From assembly GCA_964491395.1 (NCBI GenBank), contig CAZBGI010000002.1:1-64000 (forward strand): DNA of 64,000 nt, read 5' to 3'. Position 1 is the first letter of the stretch; every line of letters begins with the position of its first letter. Positions 54,788 to 63,081 of this stretch are shown one piece after another. This stretch comes from SKVR01 sp964491395. GTDB taxonomy: Bacteria > Bacteroidota > Bacteroidia > Bacteroidales > UBA7960. A model generated the notes under the pieces. That model was given only the letters and a program-made list of their open reading frames with translations. It did no database searches and was not told where the DNA came from. The position numbers were made by a program, and so were the translations under genes.

Positions 54788-55864
54788 ATGGAAAGTGAGA
54801 ATACAGCCCGAAAAAACCTTAGGATAATTCGATTCGTGCCGGAATATAAAAGCCGGTTAATGGATTTACTGGCATACAAATGGCGTGGCAAAGACAGATT
54901 GCAAATTGCAGATAAATTTACATGGCGCTATGAAGCCAATCCTCATGCATCTCACCCTCATGTTTACCTGGCCGAAGACCAGGGGATGCCGGCTGGTTTC
55001 AGGGCATTCATCCCCCAAAATTTCACCCTCGGAAAGAAACCCTGCAAAGTTTTTATTCCTGCCGATGCCATTGTGCATCCATCTTACCGCCGGCAGGGAA
55101 TTTTTTCGAAATTGAACACAGCGATGCTTTCTGCGGTTCACAAAGAGTATCCGGATAATGCTTTTATTCTGAATCTCACATCCAACAAAATGAGCCGACC
55201 CGGCAATCTGAAGCAGGGGTGGCAGCTTGCCCGCGGCCAGCGAAGATTTCATTACAAGGTTTCCTGGATGAATTATCTGAAATCTTTCCTGGCAAATCGC
55301 AGCAACCGTTTCCGGGGAAATACAATGTTTGTTGAAGAAGATGCCTGGCAATATGAAATAAGCCCGACCAATTGTGCCCAGGAACTTGCTGCATTGCGTG
55401 AAAAAATGAGACCTGAAAATATCATAGCAGGCATCAGGGATGAAAAATTCTATACCTGGAGATATTCAGCACCGGGAGCAAAGTATGTGTTTTTGTATCT
55501 GCGTGAAAATAAAGAATTGAAAGCTTTTTTCATCCTGCGCAAGGTGAAGTCAGCCCGATACGTACTGGAAGAGTACTATGCTCCGGATGTACGGACGATG
55601 AAAAAACTTATCGCCCAAAGCATGAAATATCTTACCATTTCTGAATTGAAAACGGCTTCTTTTTCTGACAGCCAAATGGAAATGTTTCTACAATCAGGCT
55701 TTTCTCTCTATTCCAGATTCTGGCACCGGATTCATAAAAAAAAAATTATGCCTGTTTTGGTTAGGCCTTCCCATCCCGAACCCCGGGAAAATCATTTTTT
55801 CGTTCTTGAGAAGGATGTAAGGGATATGGAAAACTGGCAACTTTACCAGGCGGATGCCTATTAA
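54788..55864 (+). CDS. GNAT family N-acetyltransferase
   Basis: 358 residues with two related acyltransferase-like halves. The acetyl-CoA loop is in VFIPADAIVHPSYRRQGIFSKL (the RRQGIF segment near residue 106) in the first half, while the second half (about 190-355) looks degenerate. It resembles GNAT proteins found in glycan loci, which acetylate amino sugars or act on peptide-linked substrates. It overlaps the next gene by 11 bases, which suggests translational coupling. Confidence 0.7.
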   Translation: MESENTARKNLRIIRFVPEYKSRLMDLLAYKWRGKDRLQIADKFTWRYEANPHASHPHVYLAEDQGMPAGFRAFIPQNFTLGKKPCKVFIPADAIVHPSYRRQGIFSKLNTAMLSAVHKEYPDNAFILNLTSNKMSRPGNLKQGWQLARGQRRFHYKVSWMNYLKSFLANRSNRFRGNTMFVEEDAWQYEISPTNCAQELAALREKMRPENIIAGIRDEKFYTWRYSAPGAKYVFLYLRENKELKAFFILRKVKSARYVLEEYYAPDVRTMKKLIAQSMKYLTISELKTASFSDSQMEMFLQSGFSLYSRFWHRIHKKKIMPVLVRPSHPEPRENHFFVLEKDVRDMENWQLYQADAY

Positions 55865-56828
55865 TTTCAACAGTAAACGATATAGTATGCTGCAATTCAA
55901 TGTTTATGAAAAACTGAAACATGCCCTGTCTGCAGGAAGTATAAAAAACATTGCAGGTGTGGATGAGACGATACTCCCGTATAAAGCAGAATTTCTGGCC
56001 GATCCGTTTATTTTTTATTACAACAAATCGTATCATATTTTTTGCGAGGTTTATGTAAGAAAAGGTGACAAGCGCATAGCCCATTTGAAAAGTGATAGCC
56101 GGCTTCAGCACTGGCATTGGGTTGCCGATGTTATTACCGGGTTGGATCTTTCCTTTCCGGCTGTTTACGAAATCACTACGGCCCAGGCATCAGAGGTGAT
56201 GATTATCCCCCAGATAAGTAAGACCTTCAAATTAATAGCTTACCGATATCAACTGGAGAACGAAACTGCATTGCCCGCAGAAATTGCCTGGGAAATAGAT
56301 TTGCCCGTATTTACAAACGATCAAATCATTGTCCAACACCCCGAAACCAGGAAAAATTATTTGGTTTACAGTTCGCGCGATCACGCCTGGATAGGTAAAA
56401 AAGCCGGGCTTTTTGCGGCCGAAATTGAACATCCTTTTGATGTTGCAGGGAAACCTATCGTGCATAAACCCAGAAAAATTACCGGCAAAAATGTCCGGAC
56501 CATCATTCAAAAACTATTCAATCAACCCCGTTTGTCTTTTCGACCTGCCGGGAGTATTCTTCAGGTTAGCGATGAAACTTTTACCATCCCCATTCAGGTT
56601 AAAAAAAGTGGCAAATATGGTGAATTGCTGGCTTTTGTGTTTGTCAAATGGGAAAATTTCCAGGTACAAAATGTTGAGTTTTTCGAACCTGAAAATTTAC
56701 TCTCTAATGCCGAAAGAATGCACCATTTGTCCTGGACAAGCAATGAAGAGGGCGGGCTTGTTTTTTGCTATGATTTTATTCAAAGTGGCGGAGGCGAAAG
56801 ATGGGAACTGCAGGTTTTTACCCTGTAA
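55854..56828 (+). CDS. Beta-propeller protein, GH43/GINT1-N-like
   Basis: 324 residues with the repeated short strands of a five-bladed beta propeller. The ADPFIFYYNKSYHIFCEVY string near residue 50 is the clearest match to the N-terminal domain of glucosamine inositolphosphorylceramide transferase-like proteins and to GH43-type glycosidase folds. Such proteins occur in bacterial surface-glycan loci beside acyl- or formyltransferases, and their reaction is unclear to me. Translation probably depends on the overlapping GNAT gene. Confidence 0.6.
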   Translation: MPINFNSKRYSMLQFNVYEKLKHALSAGSIKNIAGVDETILPYKAEFLADPFIFYYNKSYHIFCEVYVRKGDKRIAHLKSDSRLQHWHWVADVITGLDLSFPAVYEITTAQASEVMIIPQISKTFKLIAYRYQLENETALPAEIAWEIDLPVFTNDQIIVQHPETRKNYLVYSSRDHAWIGKKAGLFAAEIEHPFDVAGKPIVHKPRKITGKNVRTIIQKLFNQPRLSFRPAGSILQVSDETFTIPIQVKKSGKYGELLAFVFVKWENFQVQNVEFFEPENLLSNAERMHHLSWTSNEEGGLVFCYDFIQSGGGERWELQVFTL

Positions 56829-57241
56829 CAAAAACTCAGTTATTGCATTACCTGTAATTACTTATTATTTGTATTTTTGAAACAATTATTTTTTCAGAAA
56901 ACAATTCACAGAACACACTGAATGGTAGAACATGCATGAATCATTATTTTCATTTCCTGTTGAGTGCGCTGTGCTTAAATACATTTCATTTGATATCTTC
57001 ATGCATTAACAATTACGAAAAACAGAAGACATTCCAGAGACCAAAGCTCTTATTGGATTTTTTTAAAAGTAAAACCGCAGTGTCCATTTTAATATCAATA
57101 TCCCGCAGGGGCTTTGTTTAGTTGTTTGCCAATATTTCTAACAAGCCTGAAGCAAAACTGCAGCGCAGCGATAATATCAGCACTTTGCATTAATTCAAAT
57201 TTGCCGGACAATACTGCAAGTAAAACTAAATACATTTCATA
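56829..57241. other. Gene-poor stretch inside the glycan locus
   Basis: About 410 bases. TATTTTTG at 56872-56879 is a -7 element followed by a 61-codon open frame at 56936 that begins with a hydrophobic segment and ISSC. It is too short and too AT-rich to call. It may instead be the leader of the FkbM methyltransferase gene. Confidence 0.4.
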
Positions 57242-58069
57242 GTGCACTTTAGCAACAGTAGATGGAAACACCTCCTGCGTTCAGTCTTGTATAAAAGTAT
57301 TCCTCCCGTTTTATACTTGAAGCTGATGCCCGCTTACCTGAGGTTGAGTAAGAAAAGAAGAGATTGTACCTATCGCTTTAAAGCTGAGGAGAATGGGAGG
57401 ATCATTCTCTTTGACGACACCACACGTTTTTGTTTTATGGGCTATCGCCGGCTCAACAGATATTTTTATCCCGGGGGGGTGGAACGCCGAATAAAAGCGT
57501 TGGAGAGAAAATATAGTATTGAGGATTGCAGGGTGGAAGAAGGAGATATTGTGGTGGAAATAGGAGCCAATGTAGGAGAGTTTACCCTCGCGGCTGCGCG
57601 CTATGCTTCCGCGGTTTTTTCTTTTGAGCCGGACCCCAACTGCTTTATTTGTTTGAAAGAAAATACCCGCAAAATGGAGAATGTTGAGGTGATACCCAAA
57701 GCAGCCTCCGACAGGAATAGCCGTCAGGAATTTTATATATCCAGCGAAGATGCCGACTCTTCGCTTATTCAACCTAAAATTTATGCTGAAAAAATTGTGA
57801 TTGAAACCATCAGGTTGGATTCATGGATGAAAACCAAAGAATTTCCAACAATAGATTTCCTGAAAATTGAGGCCGAAGGAGCTGAAATGGAGGTATTGGA
57901 AGGGTTGGGGAGCCAAATAAAAAATACAAAGAAAGTGTCAGTTGATGGGGGGCGCGAAAGGTATGGTGAAGCGACCGCGGATGAAGTAAATCAATTCCTT
58001 CGGTTGCATGGATTCCAGACCCGGCTGAAAGGTTACCATGTTTATGGCTGGAAAAATAAAGAAGCGTAA
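57242..58069 (+). CDS. FkbM family methyltransferase
   Basis: 275 residues, started at a GTG because no ATG lies upstream in frame. The SAM-binding motif is VEIGANVGEFT near residue 103, then FSFEPDPNCF, the motif IV-like LDSW and FLKIEAEGAEMEVLEG near 205. FkbM proteins O-methylate sugars or other glycan parts. The context supports a role in capping or decorating the surface glycan. The start is uncertain by a few codons. Confidence 0.8.
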   Translation: MHFSNSRWKHLLRSVLYKSIPPVLYLKLMPAYLRLSKKRRDCTYRFKAEENGRIILFDDTTRFCFMGYRRLNRYFYPGGVERRIKALERKYSIEDCRVEEGDIVVEIGANVGEFTLAAARYASAVFSFEPDPNCFICLKENTRKMENVEVIPKAASDRNSRQEFYISSEDADSSLIQPKIYAEKIVIETIRLDSWMKTKEFPTIDFLKIEAEGAEMEVLEGLGSQIKNTKKVSVDGGRERYGEATADEVNQFLRLHGFQTRLKGYHVYGWKNKEA

Positions 58070-58164
58070 TTACAGCAAAAGCTGGTTGTAGGGATTTATT
58101 GGCATCCTTTACTCATCGTATTTTGCTGTTAACACAACTTACACTCAAAAGCTAATTCTTAATA

Positions 58165-59100
58165 ATGAAGCAATCCGTTTATCAAAAGTATTGGTCTGTA
58201 TTTCTTACACGACTGTTATACTTGTTTTCATTTTTACCCCTGTGGTTTCTTTACGGAGTAGCGTACCTGTTTGCTTTTTTAATTTACAGGGTTTTCCGTT
58301 ACCGGGTAAATGTAGTTCGTAAAAACCTGCGCAATGCTTTTCCGGAGAAATCCCCCCGGGAGCGCCTTATCATAGAGCGGAAATTTTACTACCACTTTGC
58401 GGATGTGATGATGGAGGTGTTAAAACTAAAAACCATATCACCTGACCACCTTAAGCGACGTTGTGTTTACAGCCAATCATCACAGGATCTCTTCAGCCAA
58501 TACTATCAACAGAATAAGAGCATCCTTATTGTACTCGCTCACACAGGCAACTGGGAATGGGCAGGTGCCTCTTTTCCTTTGTATAACAGACACCAGATAA
58601 TTACTGCCTACAGACCTTTGCGCGATAAAGTAGTCGACAAAGACACTTTGAAAATGCGCCAAAGGACAGGAAATATCCTGGCAAGTATGAAAAACCTTGT
58701 CCGGGAGATGTTCAGGCACCAAAACGAGGTGATTGCCACAGCCCTCATAGGAGATCAAACCCCTGCGCCCGATAATGCTTACTGGGTGCAATTTTTGCAC
58801 CAGGAAACGCCTTTTTTCAAGGGGACAGAAGTGCTGGCCCGGAAATTCAATTTGCCGGTTTTCTGGGGTTCAGTGAAGAAAGTGAAAAGAGGGCACTATT
58901 ATGTACATTTCGAGTTGATTGCCGGGAACCCCCGGGAATTTACCGTTGAGGGAAGTCTTACCTGTTTGCATGCTTCTTATCTTCAGAGAGATATCTTGAA
59001 TCAACCTGAGAGCTGGCTATGGTCGCACAGAAGATGGAAACACCAGCGACCTGCAGGCGCAAAGCTGACAGGTGTCACACAGGCAATAGCTGAAGTTTAA
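58165..59100 (+). CDS. Lysophospholipid acyltransferase family protein, LpxL/HtrB-like
   Basis: 311 residues with an N-terminal membrane anchor (about residues 15-45) and the family motif HTGNWEWAG (H-x4-E type) near residue 128, plus the GDQTPAPDN loop near 198. LpxL-type enzymes add the secondary acyl chains to lipid A, and Bacteroidota relatives may also acylate ornithine or other lipids. Its stop overlaps that of the convergent anti-sigma gene by four bases (TTAA, 59097-59100). Its place at the end of the glycan locus fits a lipopolysaccharide role. Confidence 0.8.
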   Translation: MKQSVYQKYWSVFLTRLLYLFSFLPLWFLYGVAYLFAFLIYRVFRYRVNVVRKNLRNAFPEKSPRERLIIERKFYYHFADVMMEVLKLKTISPDHLKRRCVYSQSSQDLFSQYYQQNKSILIVLAHTGNWEWAGASFPLYNRHQIITAYRPLRDKVVDKDTLKMRQRTGNILASMKNLVREMFRHQNEVIATALIGDQTPAPDNAYWVQFLHQETPFFKGTEVLARKFNLPVFWGSVKKVKRGHYYVHFELIAGNPREFTVEGSLTCLHASYLQRDILNQPESWLWSHRRWKHQRPAGAKLTGVTQAIAEV

Positions 59101-60209
59101 CGGCTGATTTTAAACCGATCTCCTATACCCAGGGAAGTAATACGTCCGTTTTCATCCCTCTCTTTATCTATTGTAAGCGAGGTTCCTGTAATCTGGCTGA
59201 TACCGGCTAGTCCAATGCCTGCAATATCCCACAATCCGAAGTTGCGGTTGGTAATGCTGGTTTCCACGCTTTTTATATCAATGCCTGTGCTTCTTTCAAT
59301 CCCACTATAGGCCAAATCCGTTAAGGAAGAGTAACGCGGATTTTTTGTTACCTGTGGCGTGGTCATTTCCTCTTCTTCCGAAACATCCATGTTTCCTGCA
59401 TAGCTAAACCAGTAGAAATCATCCTTCAGGGCTATCTCTTGGATTGGTTGTTTTGGAGTTGCCAGTTGCACCTGCGCTTTGGGTGTAATGACAGCCAGCT
59501 GATTTGCATGGTGGTGTAAAAGCTGGCGGGGGACAGCAACCTGGGAAGGTTCATTGACAGCCGGAGTACTTTTTTCCGGTTGGGGCACCGGTAAGCTTGC
59601 CGTCAATACAGGCATTTCCTCTGTCGTGGATTCTAAACCTGACGTTTCATCGGTTTGAAGCAGGGTGGGAGCCTCCTTTTTCTGAGCAAGTTGTTGCACG
59701 TTTTGCGAACGGGGAAGCAGGAAGTAAAGCGCTGCCATGAAGGCTAAGAATGCTGCGGCTACAGCCATTCTGCGCCACACCAGGGTTTGACCTCCCAAAG
59801 CATGTCTTTTCAGTGTCTGTTTGGCAGGGAAAACAAGGGAAGTATCCGCTTCCAGATGGGTTGAGCCATATAAGGCAAAGGTTTTCCGTATTTCAGGATT
59901 CTCCGCTACCGCTTTGAGTACCCGCTTTTTCTCAGCATCTTCCAAATCTCCTTCGTGGTAAGCAATAAGCAGGGTTTCGTCAATGTCGGAATTTGCGCCT
60001 GCGCTAATGCTTTTTTTAAGAACATTTCGGTCGAAGGGCAATGGGGTAGAATCTTCTTCGAGCATGACCATCTCAAAAGCTTCAAATTCTTCTTTTAAAG
60101 CGGGGTTCTTCGCGAGAAATTCCATGAGCTCAGCTATCTGGCGGTCTGCCAGATTTCCCTCATGGTAGTCGAGGAAGTAAGCTTCGTAATTTTCTCTTGT
60201 GATGTTCAT
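59097..60209 (-). CDS. Probable anti-sigma factor with a duplicated N-terminal module
   Basis: A single-pass membrane protein (segment near residues 150-168, WRRMAVAAAFLAFMAALYF). Before it, two copies of a roughly 40-residue helical unit can be aligned: one starts YEAYFLDYHEGNL (residue 8), the other LLIAYHEGDLEDA (residue 80). The YHEGxL-type unit matches the sigma-binding helix of Bacteroidota anti-sigma factors, although the zinc-binding His/Cys set is missing. The C-terminal periplasmic part (about 170-370) is Pro/Thr/Gln-rich. The ECF sigma gene lies just upstream in the same direction, so the pair should work as sensor and sigma. Confidence 0.7.
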   Translation of the reverse strand: MNITRENYEAYFLDYHEGNLADRQIAELMEFLAKNPALKEEFEAFEMVMLEEDSTPLPFDRNVLKKSISAGANSDIDETLLIAYHEGDLEDAEKKRVLKAVAENPEIRKTFALYGSTHLEADTSLVFPAKQTLKRHALGGQTLVWRRMAVAAAFLAFMAALYFLLPRSQNVQQLAQKKEAPTLLQTDETSGLESTTEEMPVLTASLPVPQPEKSTPAVNEPSQVAVPRQLLHHHANQLAVITPKAQVQLATPKQPIQEIALKDDFYWFSYAGNMDVSEEEEMTTPQVTKNPRYSSLTDLAYSGIERSTGIDIKSVETSITNRNFGLWDIAGIGLAGISQITGTSLTIDKERDENGRITSLGIGDRFKISR

Positions 60210-60321
60210 TGTTGTAAGTTTGTTGGTTAGGTTGATTTCGTGCTATGGAGTAAATGGTGCATTGTGTTAGTTATAAGTATAAGTTGGCAAAATATTTTTT
60301 GTTTTTCATGGTACCCGGACT

Positions 60322-60807
60322 TTACAATACTGCATCAAGTTTGCCGATATAGTTTTTCAGGAAAGTACGCGCCCTGTAGATATATACTTTTACCTGAGAT
60401 TCATTCAGATGGGTTATTTCTCCAATTTCCTGATAGGAGTATCCTTCATAATCGCGCAGCATGATTACATGTCGTTGTATCTCAGGAAGTTTGGCAACTG
60501 CTTCGTTAAGGATTTCTTTCAGGTCGCTGTATTTATTCTCTACATGGTGTTTGTTAAAGGCTTCCTCATTGAGTTCGGTCTGTTTTTTATCTTTCCGGAT
60601 AACATCGATCATGGTATGATAAGCAGTGGTGAAGAGGTAGGATTTGGCTTTGGTAAAAGCTATCTCGTCTGCCCGTGTCCACATTTTTTCAAAACTGTCC
60701 TGTACGATGTCCTGTGCCTTATCCTCGTCTTTGATGTTTTTAAGGATAAAGCGGTAAACGCCGTCGGCATGTTCATCTACACACTGATTGTATTCCTTTG
60801 CCGTCAT
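60322..60807 (-). CDS. ECF RNA polymerase sigma factor
   Basis: 161 residues with sigma-70 region 2 (DKAQDIVQDSFEKMW, about 27-41) and region 4 (LPEIQRHVIMLRDYEGYSYQEIGEITHLNESQVKVYIYRAR near residue 112). Group ECF sigma factors are kept inactive by a membrane anti-sigma. The next gene downstream (59097-60209) is a good candidate for that partner. The regulon is unknown, and its neighbours gldD and the acyltransferase suggest an envelope-stress role. Confidence 0.9.
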   Translation of the reverse strand: MTAKEYNQCVDEHADGVYRFILKNIKDEDKAQDIVQDSFEKMWTRADEIAFTKAKSYLFTTAYHTMIDVIRKDKKQTELNEEAFNKHHVENKYSDLKEILNEAVAKLPEIQRHVIMLRDYEGYSYQEIGEITHLNESQVKVYIYRARTFLKNYIGKLDAVL

Positions 60808-60936
60808 CGATAGTAAGCTGCTGTTTTGTTGCTGTTTATGAATGTGACGAAATGAGGTGCCGGAATGTTACAGGGGGAGAAATAATATTTTTCAAAAAAA
60901 AAACACATCAGGGCGTCAGCACTGATTAAACAGAGA

Positions 60937-61527
60937 TTATCGGGTCCATTCGAGGGTCTCCACCATATGCATGATATCTTCCCGGATAAAATCAATAACG
61001 GGAGCGAGGGAATCGTTGTTGGGAGTGACCCCAAAATACAATGAGCCGCGTAAGAAATGACGGGTGCTGTCGGTGACATGAAACTGCACAGGTGACGCGG
61101 CCTCTTTTCCTTTTATTTCAAAGAGTATACCGTAAACCTCATGCTCTTCGTTGGTATATGTCTTTTCATTGAAGGCACTGGCTTTGGGGATGTGCCTGTT
61201 GATAAAGCCACGGCTGTCTTCAATATATTCATAAAGGGCTTCTTCATCGTCTACAGACTTATAGCTCAGGTGTATAACGGCTTTAAAATCGGGGTAATAC
61301 ACATCTGCCCACCAGGGCTCGGCGTTGGGCCTGCTGTCTGGCAATACTTCTGCATAATCGGGGTAGCTGAAGCGATAGGGAAAAATGGTGTCAAAATCCT
61401 GGTATGATTTCTCAGGCAGGTCAATCCGGAAATAAGCCCGGGGCAGGGGAGTGGGATTTCTTTCGCAAGCAACAAAAAGCCCTATGGAAAGAATTATTAG
61501 GAGGAATATGAAATGGCTACGTGTCAT
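60937..61527 (-). CDS. gldD: Gliding motility lipoprotein GldD
   Basis: A 196-residue lipoprotein: signal MTRSHFIFLLIILSIGLFVAC with the cysteine at residue 21 as the lipidation site. The conserved body contains PRAYFRIDLPEK, PYRFSYPDYA, VIHLSYKSVDDEEALYEYIEDSR, QFHVTDSTRHFLRGSLYFG and a final ETLEW. GldD is required for gliding and is linked with the type IX secretion apparatus in Flavobacterium. It stands 56 bases after the gldE stop on the same strand. Confidence 0.92.
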   Translation of the reverse strand: MTRSHFIFLLIILSIGLFVACERNPTPLPRAYFRIDLPEKSYQDFDTIFPYRFSYPDYAEVLPDSRPNAEPWWADVYYPDFKAVIHLSYKSVDDEEALYEYIEDSRGFINRHIPKASAFNEKTYTNEEHEVYGILFEIKGKEAASPVQFHVTDSTRHFLRGSLYFGVTPNNDSLAPVIDFIREDIMHMVETLEWTR

Positions 61528-61583
61528 GATGGGGTTTCGTTTGGTAAAAATAAGACGCTGAATTTGCCGATATATTGTGATGG

Positions 61584-62909
61584 CTATTCGATGGTAACGC
61601 GAATACGCTTGATCCTTCGGTTATCTACGGCATCAACAATCAGATGAAAGCCCTCGAACTGGATTTTTTCTCCCTTGAAAGGCAACTCCTGCTTTACTTC
61701 GAGAATGAGGCCGGCCAGTGTATCGGCTTCTCCCTTAATTTCATTAAACCTGGCATAGTCGATGCCGGTTATTTTGCAAAAATCTTTTAGCAAAGTACGT
61801 CCTTCAAAAACATAGTTCTTGCTGTCTACTTTCGAATATATCGTTTCTTCGATATCAAACTCATCATTGATTTCTCCTACAATCTCTTCAAGGATATCCT
61901 CAAGAGTTATGATACCCGATGTGCCTCCATATTCATCTACCACGATGGCCATGTGGATTTTCTTTTCCTGAAATTCTTTCAGCAGATCATTGATTTTTTT
62001 GCTTTCCGGAACAAAAAAGCAGTTACGGATAAGACTTACCCATCTGAAGTCGGGGCCTGCGTCAAGGTGAGGCAGCAAATCTTTGATGTACAGGATGCCG
62101 ATAACGTTGTCGAAATTTTCTTTATAAACCGGTATGCGACTGTAGCCGGCTTCCACAATAGTTTTGATGAGCTCATGAAAAGGGGTGTTTTCGTCAACTG
62201 CTACAACATCCATCCGGCTCTTCATAATTTCCCTTGCATAAATGTTGTGGAACTGCACAATGCCGTAAAGCAACTGCCTATCCTCTTCTGTGCCTTTTTC
62301 TTCATGGGCAATATCTATGGCATGCGAAAGTTCATCGGCACTGAGCTCTGTTTTTTTTGCTTTGAGTTTTTTGTCAATAGAGCTGGTGGTTTTAACCAGC
62401 AGCGAACTCAAAGGATAAAAGAGTGTGCGAAAAACCATCAGGGTGCCTGACATCCTCAGCGAGAATTTAAGCGCATTTTGGGTGGCATATACCTTGGGCA
62501 ATACTTCAGCAAACAACAGCAGAAGAAAGGTAACAGCAATTACCTGGACAATAAGTCCGGAAACCAGGTAATCCTCAAAATTTAAAATGTTGGTGAGAAC
62601 ATACGTAGAAAGAATAATAACCGCAATGTTGACCACCTTGTTGGTGATAAGAATGGTGGCAAGCAACTGTTTGGGACTTTCTATCAGGTGAATAATCCTC
62701 AGGGCACGTGTACCACCCTTTTCACGCAGGTTTTCTAACTGGGAATGTTTCAGGGAGAAAAATGCAATTTCCGAACCCGATACCAGGGCCGACAGGACCA
62801 GCAATAGAACCATTACAAGCAATCCTAACGCTGCTTCGGTATTAAAGGTGTGGAAAAACGACAGTAGAATTGAAACAAAACACGAATAAGGCTCAGGTGA
62901 ATCTTCCAA
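61584..62909 (-). CDS. gldE: Gliding motility-associated protein GldE (hemolysin C / CorC-like)
   Basis: 441 residues: an N-terminal CNNM-type membrane domain (four segments to about residue 150), a CBS pair at about 200-330 (REIMKSRMDVVAVDENTPFHELIK, and later VDEYGGTSGIITLEDILEEIVGEINDE) and the CorC_HlyC C-terminal domain at about 345-435. In Flavobacterium, GldE supports gliding and is coupled to GldD. The gene order gldE-gldD is the usual one. Its start lies about 18 bases after the expected transcript start of the promoter at 62934-62965. Confidence 0.92.
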   Translation of the reverse strand: MEDSPEPYSCFVSILLSFFHTFNTEAALGLLVMVLLLVLSALVSGSEIAFFSLKHSQLENLREKGGTRALRIIHLIESPKQLLATILITNKVVNIAVIILSTYVLTNILNFEDYLVSGLIVQVIAVTFLLLLFAEVLPKVYATQNALKFSLRMSGTLMVFRTLFYPLSSLLVKTTSSIDKKLKAKKTELSADELSHAIDIAHEEKGTEEDRQLLYGIVQFHNIYAREIMKSRMDVVAVDENTPFHELIKTIVEAGYSRIPVYKENFDNVIGILYIKDLLPHLDAGPDFRWVSLIRNCFFVPESKKINDLLKEFQEKKIHMAIVVDEYGGTSGIITLEDILEEIVGEINDEFDIEETIYSKVDSKNYVFEGRTLLKDFCKITGIDYARFNEIKGEADTLAGLILEVKQELPFKGEKIQFEGFHLIVDAVDNRRIKRIRVTIE

Positions 62910-62933
62910 TGTATAATAGCTTTGATTTCATTG

Positions 62934-62965
62934 CAAAAGTAATACAAAATTGATCACAAAATCAA
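62934..62965 (-). promoter_or_regulatory. Promoter of gldE-gldD
   Basis: On the minus strand TTG (62963-62965), 21 bases, TACTTTTG (62934-62941). The -33 element sits in the left arm of the inverted repeat 62960-62978. Confidence 0.65.
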
Positions 62966-62978
62966 CAATTTGTTGATT
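62960..62978. repeat. Perfect inverted repeat between divergent promoters
   Basis: AATCAACAATTTGTTGATT: 9-base arms around a single T. The left arm contains the -33 element of gldE and the right arm that of the nucleotidyltransferase gene. Confidence 0.75.
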
Positions 62979-63001
62979 ATATACTTTTTACCGTAATTTT
63001 G
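62970..63001 (+). promoter_or_regulatory. Promoter of the nucleotidyltransferase gene
   Basis: TTG (62970-62972), 21 bases, TAATTTTG (62994-63001). The leader to the ATG at 63082 is about 75 bases. Confidence 0.6.
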
Positions 63002-63081
63002 CAGACAACCCATGTTAATTATCAATCTGCCGGTAAGGATTGCAAGATAACCCAGGCAGGAGGAAGAACCAAAGCATATTC

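Noticed and set aside
56936..57121. 61-codon frame with a hydrophobic start and an ISSC lipobox-like string
   Set aside because: It could be a tiny lipoprotein, but the length, composition and lack of likeness to known lipoproteins do not support a call.
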